In this document: piece by piece, positions 25,799 through 37,934 of the stretch | How the letters are laid out: each line of letters starts with the position of its first letter | Position numbering within the stretch: the stretch's first letter is position 1 | Assembly: GCA_036320915.1 (NCBI GenBank) | Contig: JAXBDG010000020.1 | Location: 124,001 to 188,000, forward strand | Length of the DNA: 64,000 nt | From: Linnemannia elongata | Lineage: Eukaryota > Mortierellomycota > Mortierellomycetes > Mortierellales > Mortierellaceae | Reading direction: 5' to 3' | Position numbers and translations under genes: made by a program | Notes under the pieces: model-generated | Seen by the model: only the letters and a program-made list of their open reading frames with translations | The model's database searches: none | Told to the model about the DNA's origin: nothing

Positions 25799-28743
25799 CG
25801 GTTGTTTGGTTGTTATGTTGGTGATTGCTGCATGCTGTCATTCGCTTTATGCCACGACTCCTCTTCGTCTTATCCCTCAAATCATATACAGTTGATGGTT
25901 TGCCTCCTCTGTCAATTGATCAAGCGAGGGAAATGTCTGAATTGACACCTGTTGGGTCCACATGGTTTGTTTCTGGATAAGTAGGGGTAGTGGTGGACTG
26001 AGTTGTAACTGGAGAGGCTGTTGCTTGTTGGTGGTGTGTCGGATGAGGTAGTTGAGGGAATAGTTGAATAGGTGAGGGAAAGAGAAGGAAAATGATGGAA
26101 AGACTGGGAAGAGTGAAACAAGACTCTTGGCCTTTTTTATTTACCTTTTAGTGTATGTGGTCCGACCAAGAATTCGCTTTTCAAAGAACCTGCGTCAAAG
26201 AGAAGCGAGAGTGTGAGGAGGGAAAGAGGCGAGAGTTGAGAGTTGAAAGAGTTGTCGGTGGATGGAAGGAATGTGGGTATGAGAGTTGAAGTTAGTGAAA
26301 GGGTTGGCGAAGCGTGAGTGAGTGAGTGGTTTGAGGGGATTATAGTTGTTGGGTTGTTGTGCCGAAGTGAGAGATTAAAAAATACAGGGAATAGAAAGGG
26401 ATCAACGGATGAGGAGTATTGGAGTTGTTGTAAAGGAGAGTGTGTATGCGAGAGGAAGTGCAAGTAAGGGTGAGAGTATAAGAGTGATGCGAGTGTATGT
26501 GTAGAGTATGGATGGAAAATGGTGTATGAATGAAGGTTTTGTGGAGTGAGTGAAGGAATAATAATAATAAAAAAAAGGAGGAAGAAGAAAAAGAAAGACT
26601 AAGAGTTGAGAAAAAGAAAAAATGGAAAGAACAAAAAAGGCTGGTGGGTGTGGATATAAAGTAGCAAGCAGGGGAATGGCCTGGTCTAGTTCCAAAATTA
26701 ATGGCTGACTGGTGGTCTGTTATATCTTCTTTTGGGTGTATCGATTGGGAAGTTGTAGAGTAATGGAAAGTACTAGTTTCCATCTCTCCTCTTCATGTGA
26801 TGGACATGGAATAAAAGAATGAAAAGAAAAAGAAAGAAAGAAAGAAAGAAAAGATCATTCATGGGAAGAAAGAGGGGAAATGGAGACTCTTCTTTCCTCT
26901 TGTTTCTTCTCTCGTTGCAGTGAGCAGTGCCCTGCTGCACTGGCTGATAGACAATACAGGCCAAGAATGAAAAATCCACTCTTTCCGCCCCACCTCGGCC
27001 CTCTCTCTTTTGTTGATGATTGATTTGATTTTTGTTGCAACTGCCAGAACCATCCATCCGTGTGTTCACATGACCTGTTTTGTCTCTTGTCCCTTGTCTC
27101 TTGTCTCTTGCCGTCGTACATCAAAAAAAAAAGAAAAGGGGGGCATGAATTGTATGGCGACAGAAAGGGGTAACAGAAAAAGAGGGAAAATGAATGAAGA
27201 CAACTGCCTCTCTCTCTCCGTGCACACAGTGCGTCCCCTCTTGTTGTTGTCCTTGCATTAACTGTAACTACATGGATTTGACTGTAGTCTTTTTAGTTTG
27301 TTCTCTATTTGTCGATCCTTTCCTTGTCGGATCATTTTCTTACCTTTTTCTGTGTATCCCAGGAAAAGAGCTCCTCCTACAACAAGTTTATATTAACAGA
27401 CAAAGACACAGTGGACACTGTCAGGAGTCAACAACAACATAAGCAACCACATCATAGTATAAATAGAAACCCGAAAAAACGCACTATTCTACGGCATGCA
27501 TTTTTTAGACTCTGTCCTTCTTCTATACTCTCACACGCCTCCACCTGTCTATCAACAATGACATCTCCATCGCTTTAGTTCGCTAATGCATTGCAAACAC
27601 ACACCACTTTCTCCCCACTCATTCCAACAAAACACACACAAAAATAGAATAAAACTCTTCTTTTCCCGCCTTTTTATCGTTCCTTCTGTATTCCGCTCTC
27701 TCTCGTACAATTGATCCTCCGTGTGTACCTGAGATTGTTTGTGTCGAAAACCGTTGGTATGTGCACCCTGCACTATATCAGGGTGATGATATGTGTGAGA
27801 GCGAAGAGAGTGAGAGAGAGGATAAGAGGGAAGAGGGAAAGACGAAAAGAAAAAGGACAGACCAAAAGAAAAAAAAATATGTCCGGAGAAAGCGGTTTGA
27901 AGAAAGTGGTTTAGCTTTGTGACCTGAACTGGGAAAGATCAGACAGAGTAGACAGAGCGTCAAACGAGTGGTGAGGCGATGGATGGAGGGAAAGGGAACA
28001 AATTAGAGAGGGTGGAGATCATTCAACCTCCCCTTCTGTTTAATTTGTGTTACAGAGGTTGAGGTGGAATGTGAGTTGTTTGACGCTGCCTGGAATGAAT
28101 ACGACTGTGGAAGGAATCGAAAGGGAGAAAAAGAGTTGGGGATATGGGGGAACACCTCCATTTATATCATTATCGGACGCAACTGCTCTCCTCTCATGTC
28201 CATAGTAGAAGGAAACCAGCCAGCGGCCAAGGTCTCTGTCAAAGAGGACTTATAGAGCGAGTGGCGGGCGGGGCCCCTCAAGTCAGTTCAACCCCCCTTG
28301 TCACTCTCCGCAAATGCAAAGTCTCGATTGGCTCTTGGCTTTTTTCTGGCTCCCCTTCCTTCACACACAAGAGCTTACACATGCCGACAGTTATCAATGT
28401 ACGAAAAGACTATTGTCGTAACGACATTTCCTTGAACTTCTAGGCCCTTCGGAGCTTCTTGTAACAAAAATAAAACAACGTATAAATATATGATTGAAGA
28501 ACAGATTCGCCAAGGAACAATGGCGAATCTGCATACGATTCGAACATACTGAGAAGACGAGTGAAACGACAAAGAGAGGAGGGTTTTTTGATGTCTAAAA
28601 GCGGAAAGTGCAAGACGATTTTCAACATAACGGGAACAGGAAAGAGAGACAAGCAAGGTGACAAATGGATGACCATGACAATAGGTCCGTGACAATGACA
28701 ACGCGGGACCCAGAAATATTAAAAGAGTATACTTTCTCTCTCT

Positions 28744-28746
<3 letters not shown>

Positions 28747-28776
<30 letters not shown>
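28747..28776 (+). repeat. poly(T) run, 30 nt
   Basis: Uninterrupted T run preceded by TC repeats. This is the one long run in a desert between two minus-strand genes that is T on plus. Confidence 0.95.
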
Positions 28777-30919
28777 CAACAGAAAACAAACGGCAGAGAA
28801 AAGACGACATACGAACAGATAACAAAGTAACAGAGAAGCACGGTGATGTCATAGGCTATGAAGCAGTTGTCATCGAACACAAGGCAGGTAAGATGCCGTC
28901 AACAGAAGAAAAAAGGGAGAGTGATGCTTTTTGGAAGGACAGGAAGATGAGAACGCGACAAAGAGCAAACAAACATCAACAATGGGGATCATCATTTAAC
29001 ATTGAGAGGGAGGGGCCGGACCATGACGTCAATCGATTCGGTAACTAGCATCAACACTAAAGTAATAGAGCGATGACCCCGATTGCTTTCCTTTTTGTAA
29101 GCCGTTGAGCGACATACGACACGTCAAGGAGAGGAGAGAGGATTCATGCTCGAGAAGGAAGGGGGGGACGGATGGGGACCTTCGGCAGTAATCAGAGAAC
29201 AAAAAATTGAAAGCACAAAAGTCGAGAAAAAAACTTAAAAAAAATGTCTATTTTGTGGTGTATTATTTGCTACAACCCTTGCCCCCCCGATTTCGATTCA
29301 ACCCCTCACCGCAACCACCACCCGTACGCCACAGAAGCTTCATCCATCCAGACCAGGCCCTGTTTGTCTGGCTATCATCATACAAATGCAACAGTCAACT
29401 TTCGCCCAAGCGCTCGTTCTCAAGAGGGCAACAGCCAGCATACTATCTTTTTCATATTTTTTTGTACGTATGTCATCCCCCCATTCAACCCATTCAATGG
29501 GCTCCATTCAATTGGTCAGAGTCGAGTGGGACAAAAAAGGAATCCAACAGCAGACTCGAGGGCACTCAACTCCTTGAGTATAGTGTCAGTGTGCAGGGAC
29601 CTCTGACACAATTTTTTTTCTTCAACTTTCTTTCCGCGATTTGGCGTTTAAACCTTACTTACTCAATCATATCTCTCCTTCTCCTTTTCCCCTTGAATTC
29701 ATCTGCAAGGAAGCATATACACAAACACAAAAACATGGGGGCATGAACAAGCGATGAGAGGGAGAGAGAGAGCACGGTGTATCATAGCATAGTCATTTTC
29801 GTGCATTTTTTATTTATTTTTTTGCCTCTTCCCCTGCCTTTTGCCTTGCTGTTTTTATTTCCTTCAGCACACTTTTCATCACCCTACTGTCGTTCATCGT
29901 TGTTACATTGAGAAAGAGATGCATAGACCAAGGATGTTTCGATTTTTTGTTCATACAAGACAAAGGGATAGAGTAGAGTTGAAAAACGGAGAGAAGGCAT
30001 AAAAGTTGATCATTCTATCTTCTCCCAATTTTTTTCTCGAGGATGCCAAAAACACCCCCCCCCCCCCTGCTCCTCTGCCTAACCCCTCCTTCTCGCTGCA
30101 ATAAACACAAGGTGCAGAGCGATTGCTAAATGGCGACAAAATGAAAGCCGTGGTTGTTGATAATGGGTGGTGGTCGAGACAACGTCCTTACAAGGAAATG
30201 CATTCGTCGCAAGTCGCAAAATCAAGGGGTGGTAGGGTGAGACGAAACAAAGGTGAAAACAAAGAAGTGAATGAAGCGTGGCGCTTTTGTGTTTTCTGCG
30301 AAGATGAAATACCTTTTCATGTTACCTTTACTTTCTGCGTTACAGGTTTCTTTGGTCACCGAGGCGAAAAGGGGAGAAGGGAAAGAAACAAGAAAAACAT
30401 TGTTCTGCTCCCCCTGATTTTTATTCCTGGACATCATAGATCAATAAACACCGATCAGGTACCTGCATTCTACTTGAATTTGTTCTCATGTGCCTTTTTT
30501 TCTGCGTCATCTAGCAGGATTATACCCAACCCAAACAAACACCAAATAAACACAACAAGAAAAAAAACCACCTGAGGAGAAAAAAAAATACGTCCCTGAT
30601 CCTGCCAGTTCTCGATTTCCATCATCCTCAGATCCTGTCCCACAAGGACTAGTTCACATGTCCTCAGATCTATCTGCATCTCATGTTTACACTCTTTTCA
30701 TGACACAACCACAGGAACGTAATTGACACTAAAAAAAAGGGTTTTTTATTTTCGTTCATACACCATAATATAGAAGAAAGGCTCACACCAAACCACTCCT
30801 CCTCAGAAACATCCAAACAAGACGATCGTAACGAATTCCTTTATCTGGACACATTTGAGTAAAAAGCTACAGTGCAATGTAGTGTAGGGTGTGGAGTAGA
30901 GGGAAGGGGAGGACGTGTT

Positions 30920-32343
30920 TTACTTGGCCTCCTCGGTCTTGTTCAACAAGTTGTTCTCCTTCAACAATGCGTCAATCTCGGCCTGGTCAAAGATCCTGCG
31001 AACCACCTTTCCATCGACCAACTCGAGCGTTGCAAACTCGACTAATATTTGTAGGGTGTAAAGAGGATGGTTAATTATATTATCACGTGGGTAGGAGAAA
31101 TAAGCGGCTGCTCGATGATCTGAAGAGCACACAAACAACTGAACAAAGCAAGAGGTGAGAGAACGTACTCTTGTCGGAGCCCAATGATGTGGTATCCATG
31201 GTCTTGCTGAGGACCTTGATGGCAAGGTTCTTGGCCTCCTGGAGGGTAAGACCCTCCTCCTTGTACTCCTGTCTCAAGATTCCCTGGGCACTGGCCGTGT
31301 TAGCGCCAATGCACGTTGCCTTCCATCCTGCATAGTTGCCCGAGGGATCCGAGTGGTACAATTGGAATCCGTGGTGCTCATCCCATCCTCCATAAATGAA
31401 CGACACTCCGAAAGGACGCAGACCTATTCATCGTTATTGGCATCGTTGGAATAGATGGAATGATAGGCGTCAATGGTTTGATCGAGGTGAGCAAGGCTTA
31501 TGAACCACCTCCAGACAACAATTGAATGAGATGTAGACACAAAAGTTACCTCCGTACTGAGTGTATCCTTGCTTGAGGTCACAAAGCTTCTGCACGAGCT
31601 GTTCGCAGGGCATGTCTTCGTTGTAGGTATAGAGGTACTGTTGTGCGGCAGTCTGTACATAGTTGATCAAGATGTTGGCGTCCGAAGTAAAACCGGCAAC
31701 TCCGCAGATCATGTTGCTATTCATTGCATAGACAATAAGAGGATACTAGTTAGATCTTCTAGCTCCATGATGATGGCATATGTGGATCACAGCATGGTGA
31801 ACTTGGTCGCTCAGGGAGATAATTCGTTAAATGTTGGTTTTTACGACCGACCGTCACCCTTCCACGCCACATCCACATCCCAAGTACACCATCCACGACC
31901 GAGACCGACCCCTTGAAGAAGAAACTTACTCGTTAATGATGTAGATCTTCTCGCCTCCTGTAGTCTGGTCAAGCAACTTGGAGGCAACCTTCTTCTCGGC
32001 AGCAATGACAAGACCGTCTTTGGCCAAGATTCCGAGTGCTGTACTGGCGTGCGAGATCGCCTCCATGGCGTATTCTACCTGGTACAAACGACCTATTCAA
32101 AAAGCACAAAAAACGCGTGTTGTTTAGCCGTTTGCGCGTTCGATTTAATGCGCCGTTCTTGTCTCGTGTCTACAAGGTCAGCGGCGGGTTCCAAGAAACG
32201 GTGCGCGTGGAAATAGACTGGGAAGGTATGCGTTGGCATGCTGTCTTTTCCTCGGCTGACTATTCCTTCCATGGGAGCTGTTGGCGTTGGGCATTACCTT
32301 CTGGCGAGAAGATGGTTGTGCGGGCATCGTATCTTCGAGACAT
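30920..32343 (-). CDS. PRE9: 20S proteasome subunit alpha 3 (PSMA4/Pre9)
   Basis: Alpha-ring subunit of the 20S proteasome. Exons on minus: 32343-32298, 32092-31930, 31716-31550, 31423-31169, 31041-30920; 250 aa, close to the 258-261 of yeast and human. The N-terminus has the proteasome alpha signature ([20 protein letters not shown], then EYAMEAI). The body shows PSMA4-specific stretches: [98 protein letters not shown] and [18 protein letters not shown]. The acidic/Lys C-terminus ends in TEEAK. It diverges from RPB11 with 533 nt between start codons. No breaks seen. Confidence 0.96.
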
Positions 32344-32876
32344 GGCTGCTGTTGAATCTGTTCTTTCTTAGTAGGTTGCTGTTGTTGCTGGTTTCGGGTG
32401 TGTGTCGAGGGTCTTGTTCAAGGGTCGAGTCTGTCTACTGAAATGGTTCTTGGGCGGCTGGGCTGGTGGTGAAGTAAAAGGAAAAAGTAATAAAAGTTGA
32501 GAAGTGGAATGAATGACTGTGCCTTCGAGGACGGTGCTGGTTCACGAAACTCGACCTTTTGGGTGACTTGGAACTTTTGCTCTTCTCTCTCTTCTCGCAC
32601 ACGCTGACTGGTGGACGCGTCCCTGCACTTCGTAAGTCCCCTTCGTCCCTGATATTGAATTTTTCACGTCACTGTATTACAGAGCCTAGTGGCCAATCGC
32701 AAATGTTAATACTGTAGAAAGCATATATGCAGCGCAATTTCTGGACATCGTTCGCATTCTTCTTTCTGATCACCCATCAGAGAGCAAAGCAACCTCAGGA
32801 AGAAAGGACCCATAACTAAATCTTCAAACATATCACGCATCTACAAAGGATAACACAGCAGGACACATAACATAAC
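32344..32876. promoter_or_regulatory. divergent promoter region, PSMA4 / RPB11
   Basis: 533 nt between two divergent start codons must hold both promoters. I see no canonical TATA box or recognised proteasome element. Confidence 0.5.
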
Positions 32877-33719
32877 ATGAACGCACCCGATCGTTTCGAA
32901 CTCTTCGTCTTGCCTGATGGCGTCAAGAAGTATGCTCCTCCGCCCCACCATACACACACACGACTTTGACATCAGGCTCTGTTACTGTGCCATGACCAAC
33001 CAGCCGACACTTTTGTTCGCGATCAGTTTCAGTGTATGATGTCGTCTATAAAAACCAACTCACCGATTCCTCATTTATGTTTTTCTCGATGATATAGGCT
33101 GACCATTACACCAGATACAAAGATCCCCAACGCAGCAACATTCAAGATCGAGAAGGAAGATCACACCCTCGCCAATATGCTCAGGATGTAAGTCACTCAC
33201 TCGGCCACCACTCACAGGAAACCCTCTTCCAGCAACATGACTACCCCAAAGCCTTGAACCACACTGCAACAGCATCCAGGACGAACCACTCATCGATTGG
33301 TACATGTTTCTTGAATGTGGATAATAGGCAATTGCTAGAGGATCCCAAGGTTTTGTTTGCAGGATACAAGATGCCTCACCCCTTGGACCACTACTTTATT
33401 CTCAAGGTCCAAACAACGCCCGACACCAACCCTGCACATGTCCTCGGAAATGCTGTCACAGAACTCATCCAGACCGTTGGAAGCATGAAGAACAAGTTCG
33501 AGGTAAGACTTGCTTGTACTTCTGGGTCGTGAGTGGTTTTTAGCATAGGACAGGCGAGTGCGTTGTTGTTAACTTTTTTTTTTACACCCTCTTTGATGTA
33601 TGTGTCTGTGTGTGTTTGTGGTTTAGATGGATTTGATCCGTGCTCGGTCAGACGCTTCGAAGGTGGATAGTGGCGAGGGCGAGGATTTGTCGTCTCACCA
33701 GGTCGATATGGACTTCTAA
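32877..33719 (+). CDS. RPB11: RNA polymerase II subunit RPB11
   Basis: Small core subunit of RNA polymerase II that dimerises with RPB3 in assembly of the enzyme. Exons: 32877-32929, 33098-33187, 33328-33502, 33627-33719; 136 aa. Family signatures are present in order: [60 protein letters not shown] and the helix [18 protein letters not shown] short acidic tail follows. Length is near the usual 117-120 residues plus this tail. AATAAA lies at 33827. The start fits the family N-terminus exactly. Confidence 0.96.
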
Positions 33720-33826
33720 TCTGGGATCAATAAGGCCTTGGGAGACCAACGACAATCGCGAATATCTCAGTATCAACAAAAAACACGAAAAAGAACAAAA
33801 AACACAACACAACACAACTGTATTCT

Positions 33827-33832
33827 AATAAA
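33827..33832 (+). promoter_or_regulatory. polyadenylation signal of RPB11
   Basis: AATAAA 108 nt after the RPB11 stop, followed by an A-rich stretch, in the 268-nt gap before the convergent FAF2-like gene. Confidence 0.5.
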
Positions 33833-33987
33833 AAAAAAGTGCACAACAGCAAAAACAATAGAGCGTTGGACCTCGATCATTGACTAGGAGGACTAGAAAG
33901 GCCTTGCATATCAATGTTACACGGCATTGAAGGTGTAGTGGTGATACATTTGAAGGGGAAAAGTACAAAAAAAAAGGAGAACTGTAT

Positions 33988-36417
33988 CTACTCGTCATCG
34001 ACCTCCTCATCTTCATCCTCCTTCAACTCAACAACCAAGCTGGCACTGGGCCACAAAGCGGGCTCATCCTTGATCAACTTCTTCCGGTCAGTGACCTTAG
34101 TACGAGGGAAGGGCGAGATCAAAACAAAGTCATACTCGTGGGTGTATCCAACATGCTCCTCTGCCTCAAGCTGCAACTCGGCCTTGGTTCCATTCTCGCG
34201 GAATTCGATCGTCTCGATAAAGATGTATACATGTTCCACAGGCTCGGTGCCCTTGAATCGCCGGATCACACGCTCGCCATTCCACAACTTGAAGCTCAAT
34301 CTCGCACATCCAGCCTCGCCCGCCGCAGGTTCTTCCGGAAGGTTATCGAACAGATACTTCAAGTGGCGTTCGCGACGGTCCAGGGCTGCCAGTTTTTCAG
34401 CCTCGATCCTTTCTTGCTCGCGCTTCAGTTTCTCTGCAGCCTCACGGGCCTCCTTCTGTTGACGGGCCTTCTCGCGGTCGGCACGGAGGGACTGTTGGTA
34501 AGCATCATCCTGTTGCTGGCGAATCTCCCGAGCCATCTCGCGTTCTCTACGATCGGCCCGCAGACGGTCCAGAGCGGCCGACTGACGAGTCACCTGTTGA
34601 GTCAAACGCTGGATGACCTGTTCTGCAGTCGAGGGGCCTTCCAACCGATCGACCAACACCATTTTGGTGGCCGATGATCCTGCCGTTGGTTGAGAGAGTG
34701 CGATCACGCCGATAAAAGGGTACCGAACCGTTTGCAATGTCGTCGCAACTATCCAAATCACACATGTGTATATCGAAAAAAATGTCAGCGTTCACCATGT
34801 GTAGCAGGGTCGAGTGCTTAAAGAGGTAAAAGTTTGTCATATGAATTCCATGAGATAGAAGAGCAGCATGATGCGTACCTTGGAATCCCTCGGTCTCTTT
34901 GACGTTTCCGCCCCAGACAAGAAAGTCGTTCGTGCGCAAGTAGTTCAAGAGCTCACTGTCTGCCAATGTCTCCTTGCAAAACTTATCTGTTGCATCGTGC
35001 TCATCCGAATGCAAGTAAACCACCAGGAACTTCAAATCGTTCTTGGCCTTGTTCAACGCCTAATGTTGCAAAATATGCATTACACAATAACGTCAATCTC
35101 CAGTTGTGATTTTCTGGATGCTGGTTCAATATGCTTGGCAAAGAGAATTCCTTGAATCCATACTTACAGCAGAATATCCGCCGGCGTGAAAGTTGGGATG
35201 AACAGTTCCATAGCTTTCCTCATAGTCCCTCAAGAAACGGGCTGCGACAGAGGTTGGGTCCTGTGGTGGTCTTGAAGGTCCTGTTCGTGTCGACTGTCCT
35301 GTAATAGCCTGCCTGAACGTCTGCGGGAACAGTGTGTCTATGTAGATATATAACGATGATCATGTCACTTTATGCGTCAGAACCTGATTGCGATCGAAAC
35401 CACTCCCGACGAACAATTAAACCGCTTGGGCGGGTGTGTCTTCAAGGTGATAGTGGGACAAGGGGGACTTACAAAAGTAGGCGAGGAAGGACCAAGTGAC
35501 ACCCCAGATGGTATTGATGGGCCAAGAGAACCACGACAAGAAGCTTCGAGACTGTCGTTTGCCAATTGCGAAAGAGAAAAAAAAATATCAAACCTCAGGT
35601 TAGATTACAATTGCCCGTACATTCAGCCCAGCAAAGGCTTTTACTTGTTCTTTGTTGCACAGTTGCCAGATCGATAAGCACGCCATATGGGAAATCGATG
35701 TCACTTACAAATGAAGTTGGAGGTCTATAATCAATAGGAAGATAAGAAAGAGAATCTTTTTGAGCTGGACATCCTGCGTAACAGAAAAGCTGATGGGTGG
35801 AAAGAGAAAAGGACGTCTCTGATCTGTGTTTGCCTCCTTACCTTGGGGCATTGGTATGATGATGAGTTGGCGCAGATGGTGGTGGAGGAGGAGGCGGCGG
35901 CGCAGGATGATCATCCTCGTCTCTGTCGCTGTTATTGATATTGTTAGTGTTGTCGCCGTCGACTCCTAATCCGCCCAGGGATTCATCTGTTCTCGAACGA
36001 GCGGGTGTGTCTCCAAACTGCGCCTGCACTGCGGTCTAATTGATATCAGAAGAGTCGATAATCGCAGGTTAGCTCTGGCTCTGTGTATACGTGATCAATC
36101 ATCACCCTTTTGCCACCTTGCAGGAGTCTGTGTCGGCTTTGAGGGGGCGAAGAAGGACTTGCCTCGAGTTGCCAAGAGTGATGTTCTAGGGCAAGAACGG
36201 CGATTTCGAGGTCATTCTGTCCGGTGACAGCCTAGTTAGTTGTTAGGAAGGGAATGATGAATGGTCAGTCATGGTGTCATTTCATTCTAGAAAAGCGGCT
36301 TTTTTTTGTCCTTGTTCCTGAGGTCATTCAAAAGGGTCAGAGAGATAAAGGGAGACGTACAAGGTAGTTCTCGAGGATGCCCTTCTGGTCCTCTGTGAGC
36401 TGGTCCAGGACGTCCAT
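33988..36417 (-). CDS. FAF2/Ubx2-type UBX-domain protein (ERAD, p97 adaptor)
   Basis: Family members sit in the ER or lipid-droplet membrane and recruit Cdc48/p97 to ubiquitinated clients. Exons on minus: 36417-36361, 36231-36163, 36035-35842, 35724-35709, 35551-35473, 35337-35168, 35059-34879, 34748-33988; 508 aa. Order: UBA-like helix bundle (QLTEDQKGILENYL and DLEIAVLALEHHSW), a disordered linker with eight prolines, a hydrophobic membrane segment rich in Trp/Phe (about 113-145), a UAS thioredoxin-like domain (about 196-300; KFLVVYLHSDEHDATDKFC), a charged coiled coil (about 300-395), and a UBX domain (about 402-495) with an acidic C-terminus. Exon 4 is a 16-nt microexon and intron 2 uses a GC donor. 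It shares a 356-nt divergent promoter with the methyltransferase. Confidence 0.93.
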
Positions 36418-36773
36418 GAGGTTGAATGCGTCTTCCTTATAGCTGTTATTGTCGAGGGAAGGTCGTTGGTTGTTGGCTGTCGATAGGTCGAATGTGTGTG
36501 TTAGGAGTAGTAGCAATGAAGAAGAGGAAAAAGAAGTAAAGACGTCTCTTCGTCCTTCTTTGTTCATCAACTGGGCCAGTCTCAATGTTTCATACACGTC
36601 CTTGGAGCGAACGAAGTCCCCGTCTCAATTAGGGCAGGTGACAGGTGACGTGTCAATGAATTCATATCCAAAGGCCAAGACTTCAAAAGAACCGTTGATA
36701 TTCTTCCATGCTCACACACACCCTCCCTCTTCCTCCCCTTTCTTCACTCAGACACAACTCAAAGAAATTCATC
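36418..36773. promoter_or_regulatory. divergent promoter region, FAF2-like / PCMT
   Basis: 356 nt between divergent start codons. It contains a near-palindrome at 36639-36655 (TGACAGGTGACGTGTCA) whose TGACGTG core resembles bZIP/CRE or unfolded-protein-response sites. Confidence 0.5.
36639..36655. promoter_or_regulatory. candidate bZIP site
   Basis: TGACA and TGTCA form inverted ends around GGTGACG. The right part contains TGACGTG, a core shared by CREB/ATF-type and ER-stress elements. Function is inferred from sequence and position only. Confidence 0.3.
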
Positions 36774-37934
36774 ATGGCATGGAGATGTTCTGGAGTCTCA
36801 AACGAAGACCTCATCAATCGAATGTCCCAAACTAACCTCATCACGAACCCAACGGTCAAAGCTGCCATGCTCGCCGTCGATCGAGGTCACTACTCAAGGT
36901 TCAAACCCTACGAGGTACCTTTTTTTTGTGCTCTCTTTTACCCTACTCTTTCTATCTCCCACTCTCTCACCACACACACACTCAGCCGAGTGTCAAAGGG
37001 CTTTTTTGCTCACCCGTGTTAAATGTTGAACTAGAAACCATAGCTGACAAGCTGGTATCTTGACATAAATAGGATTCACCACAGACGATCGGACACAACT
37101 CGACTATCTCGGCTCCACATATGCACGCTGCTGCCCTCGAGAGTCTCGCACCCTTTCTCTTCCCTGGCGCCAAAGGTATCACACCTTCTATTCATTTTAG
37201 CACCATATCGCTATCCTTCTCATCAACTGGGCGCAGAACGCTGACCACTTTGCCTTTCTTCTTTAGCTCTAGATATTGGTAGTGGCAGCGGATATTTGAC
37301 AGTGTGCATGGCAGAGATGGTCGGGCCAGAGGGACGCGCTGTCGGAGTTGAACACATTCCAGAACTGGTGGAACTGGCCAAACAAAACACCAAAAAGGAC
37401 CATCCAGAGTTCCTTCAGAACGGTCGTGTTTCTTTTCACACTGCCGATGGTCGTGTCGGGTTTCCTCAGGATGCACCCTACGACTGCATGTAAGTCTTAA
37501 AATCCTGTACACTGCCATGATGGTGCCATGACGGCGACGAAACATTTATTGCTGATCGTTTTATACACATACTAACCGTAGTCATTCCTGTGATGAATGA
37601 CAGCCATGTGGGAGCTGCGGCGTATAAGTTGCATGATAAACTGGTGGAACAACTGAAGGCGCCCGGCAGGATGTTTATACCTGTGGGCGATGAGAAAGGA
37701 CAAGCGATCTATGTGGTTGACAAGGACAAGGACGGCAACATCACCAAGAAGAGGGCCATGGATGTCTGGGTAAATACTTGACTCTGTTACTTCAGTCATA
37801 CGCCTTTGCCTTTCCAACGTCGCTCACTGCTATCCTTGCACATCTGACCCGTCTGTATTCATTCCTTTTGCTCCGTTCTTAATATTGATCAGTATGTCCC
37901 ATTGACAGACCCTGAACATCAGCGCAATCGATGA
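36774..37934 (+). CDS. PCMT1: protein-L-isoaspartate O-methyltransferase
   Basis: Repairs isoaspartyl residues of aged proteins using S-adenosylmethionine. Exons: 36774-36914, 37073-37175, 37267-37489, 37604-37769, 37893-37934; 224 aa, the usual length. The N-terminal [17 protein letters not shown], the substrate/cofactor segment [22 protein letters not shown] motif [12 protein letters not shown] (from about residue 82), the loop YDCIHVGAAA and the C-terminal [10 protein letters not shown] all match PCMT. In the fourth intron I chose the acceptor at 37603 over 37581 because only it rebuilds CIHVGAAA. It diverges from the FAF2-like gene. Confidence 0.96.

Larger units (their letters stand above)
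23445..30919. other. 7.5-kb gene desert upstream of the transcription factor
   Basis: No coding exon recognised on either strand. From about 23,580 to 26,850 the plus strand is mostly purine-rich, so pyrimidine-rich on the sense strand of the transcription factor, as expected for its leader or promoter. It holds poly(A) 24582-24611, (AG)15, (TC)13, (TTG)n and (GAAA)n microsatellites. Around 26,900-30,900 composition is mixed; a perfect CRE-like palindrome TGACGTCA lies at 29024-29031. Open frames are simple-sequence translations. Confidence 0.6.

Noticed and set aside
37582..37603. alternative acceptor (CGTAG) in the fourth PCMT intron
   Set aside because: It gives extra residues and breaks the conserved CIHVGAAA; the acceptor at 37603 restores it.
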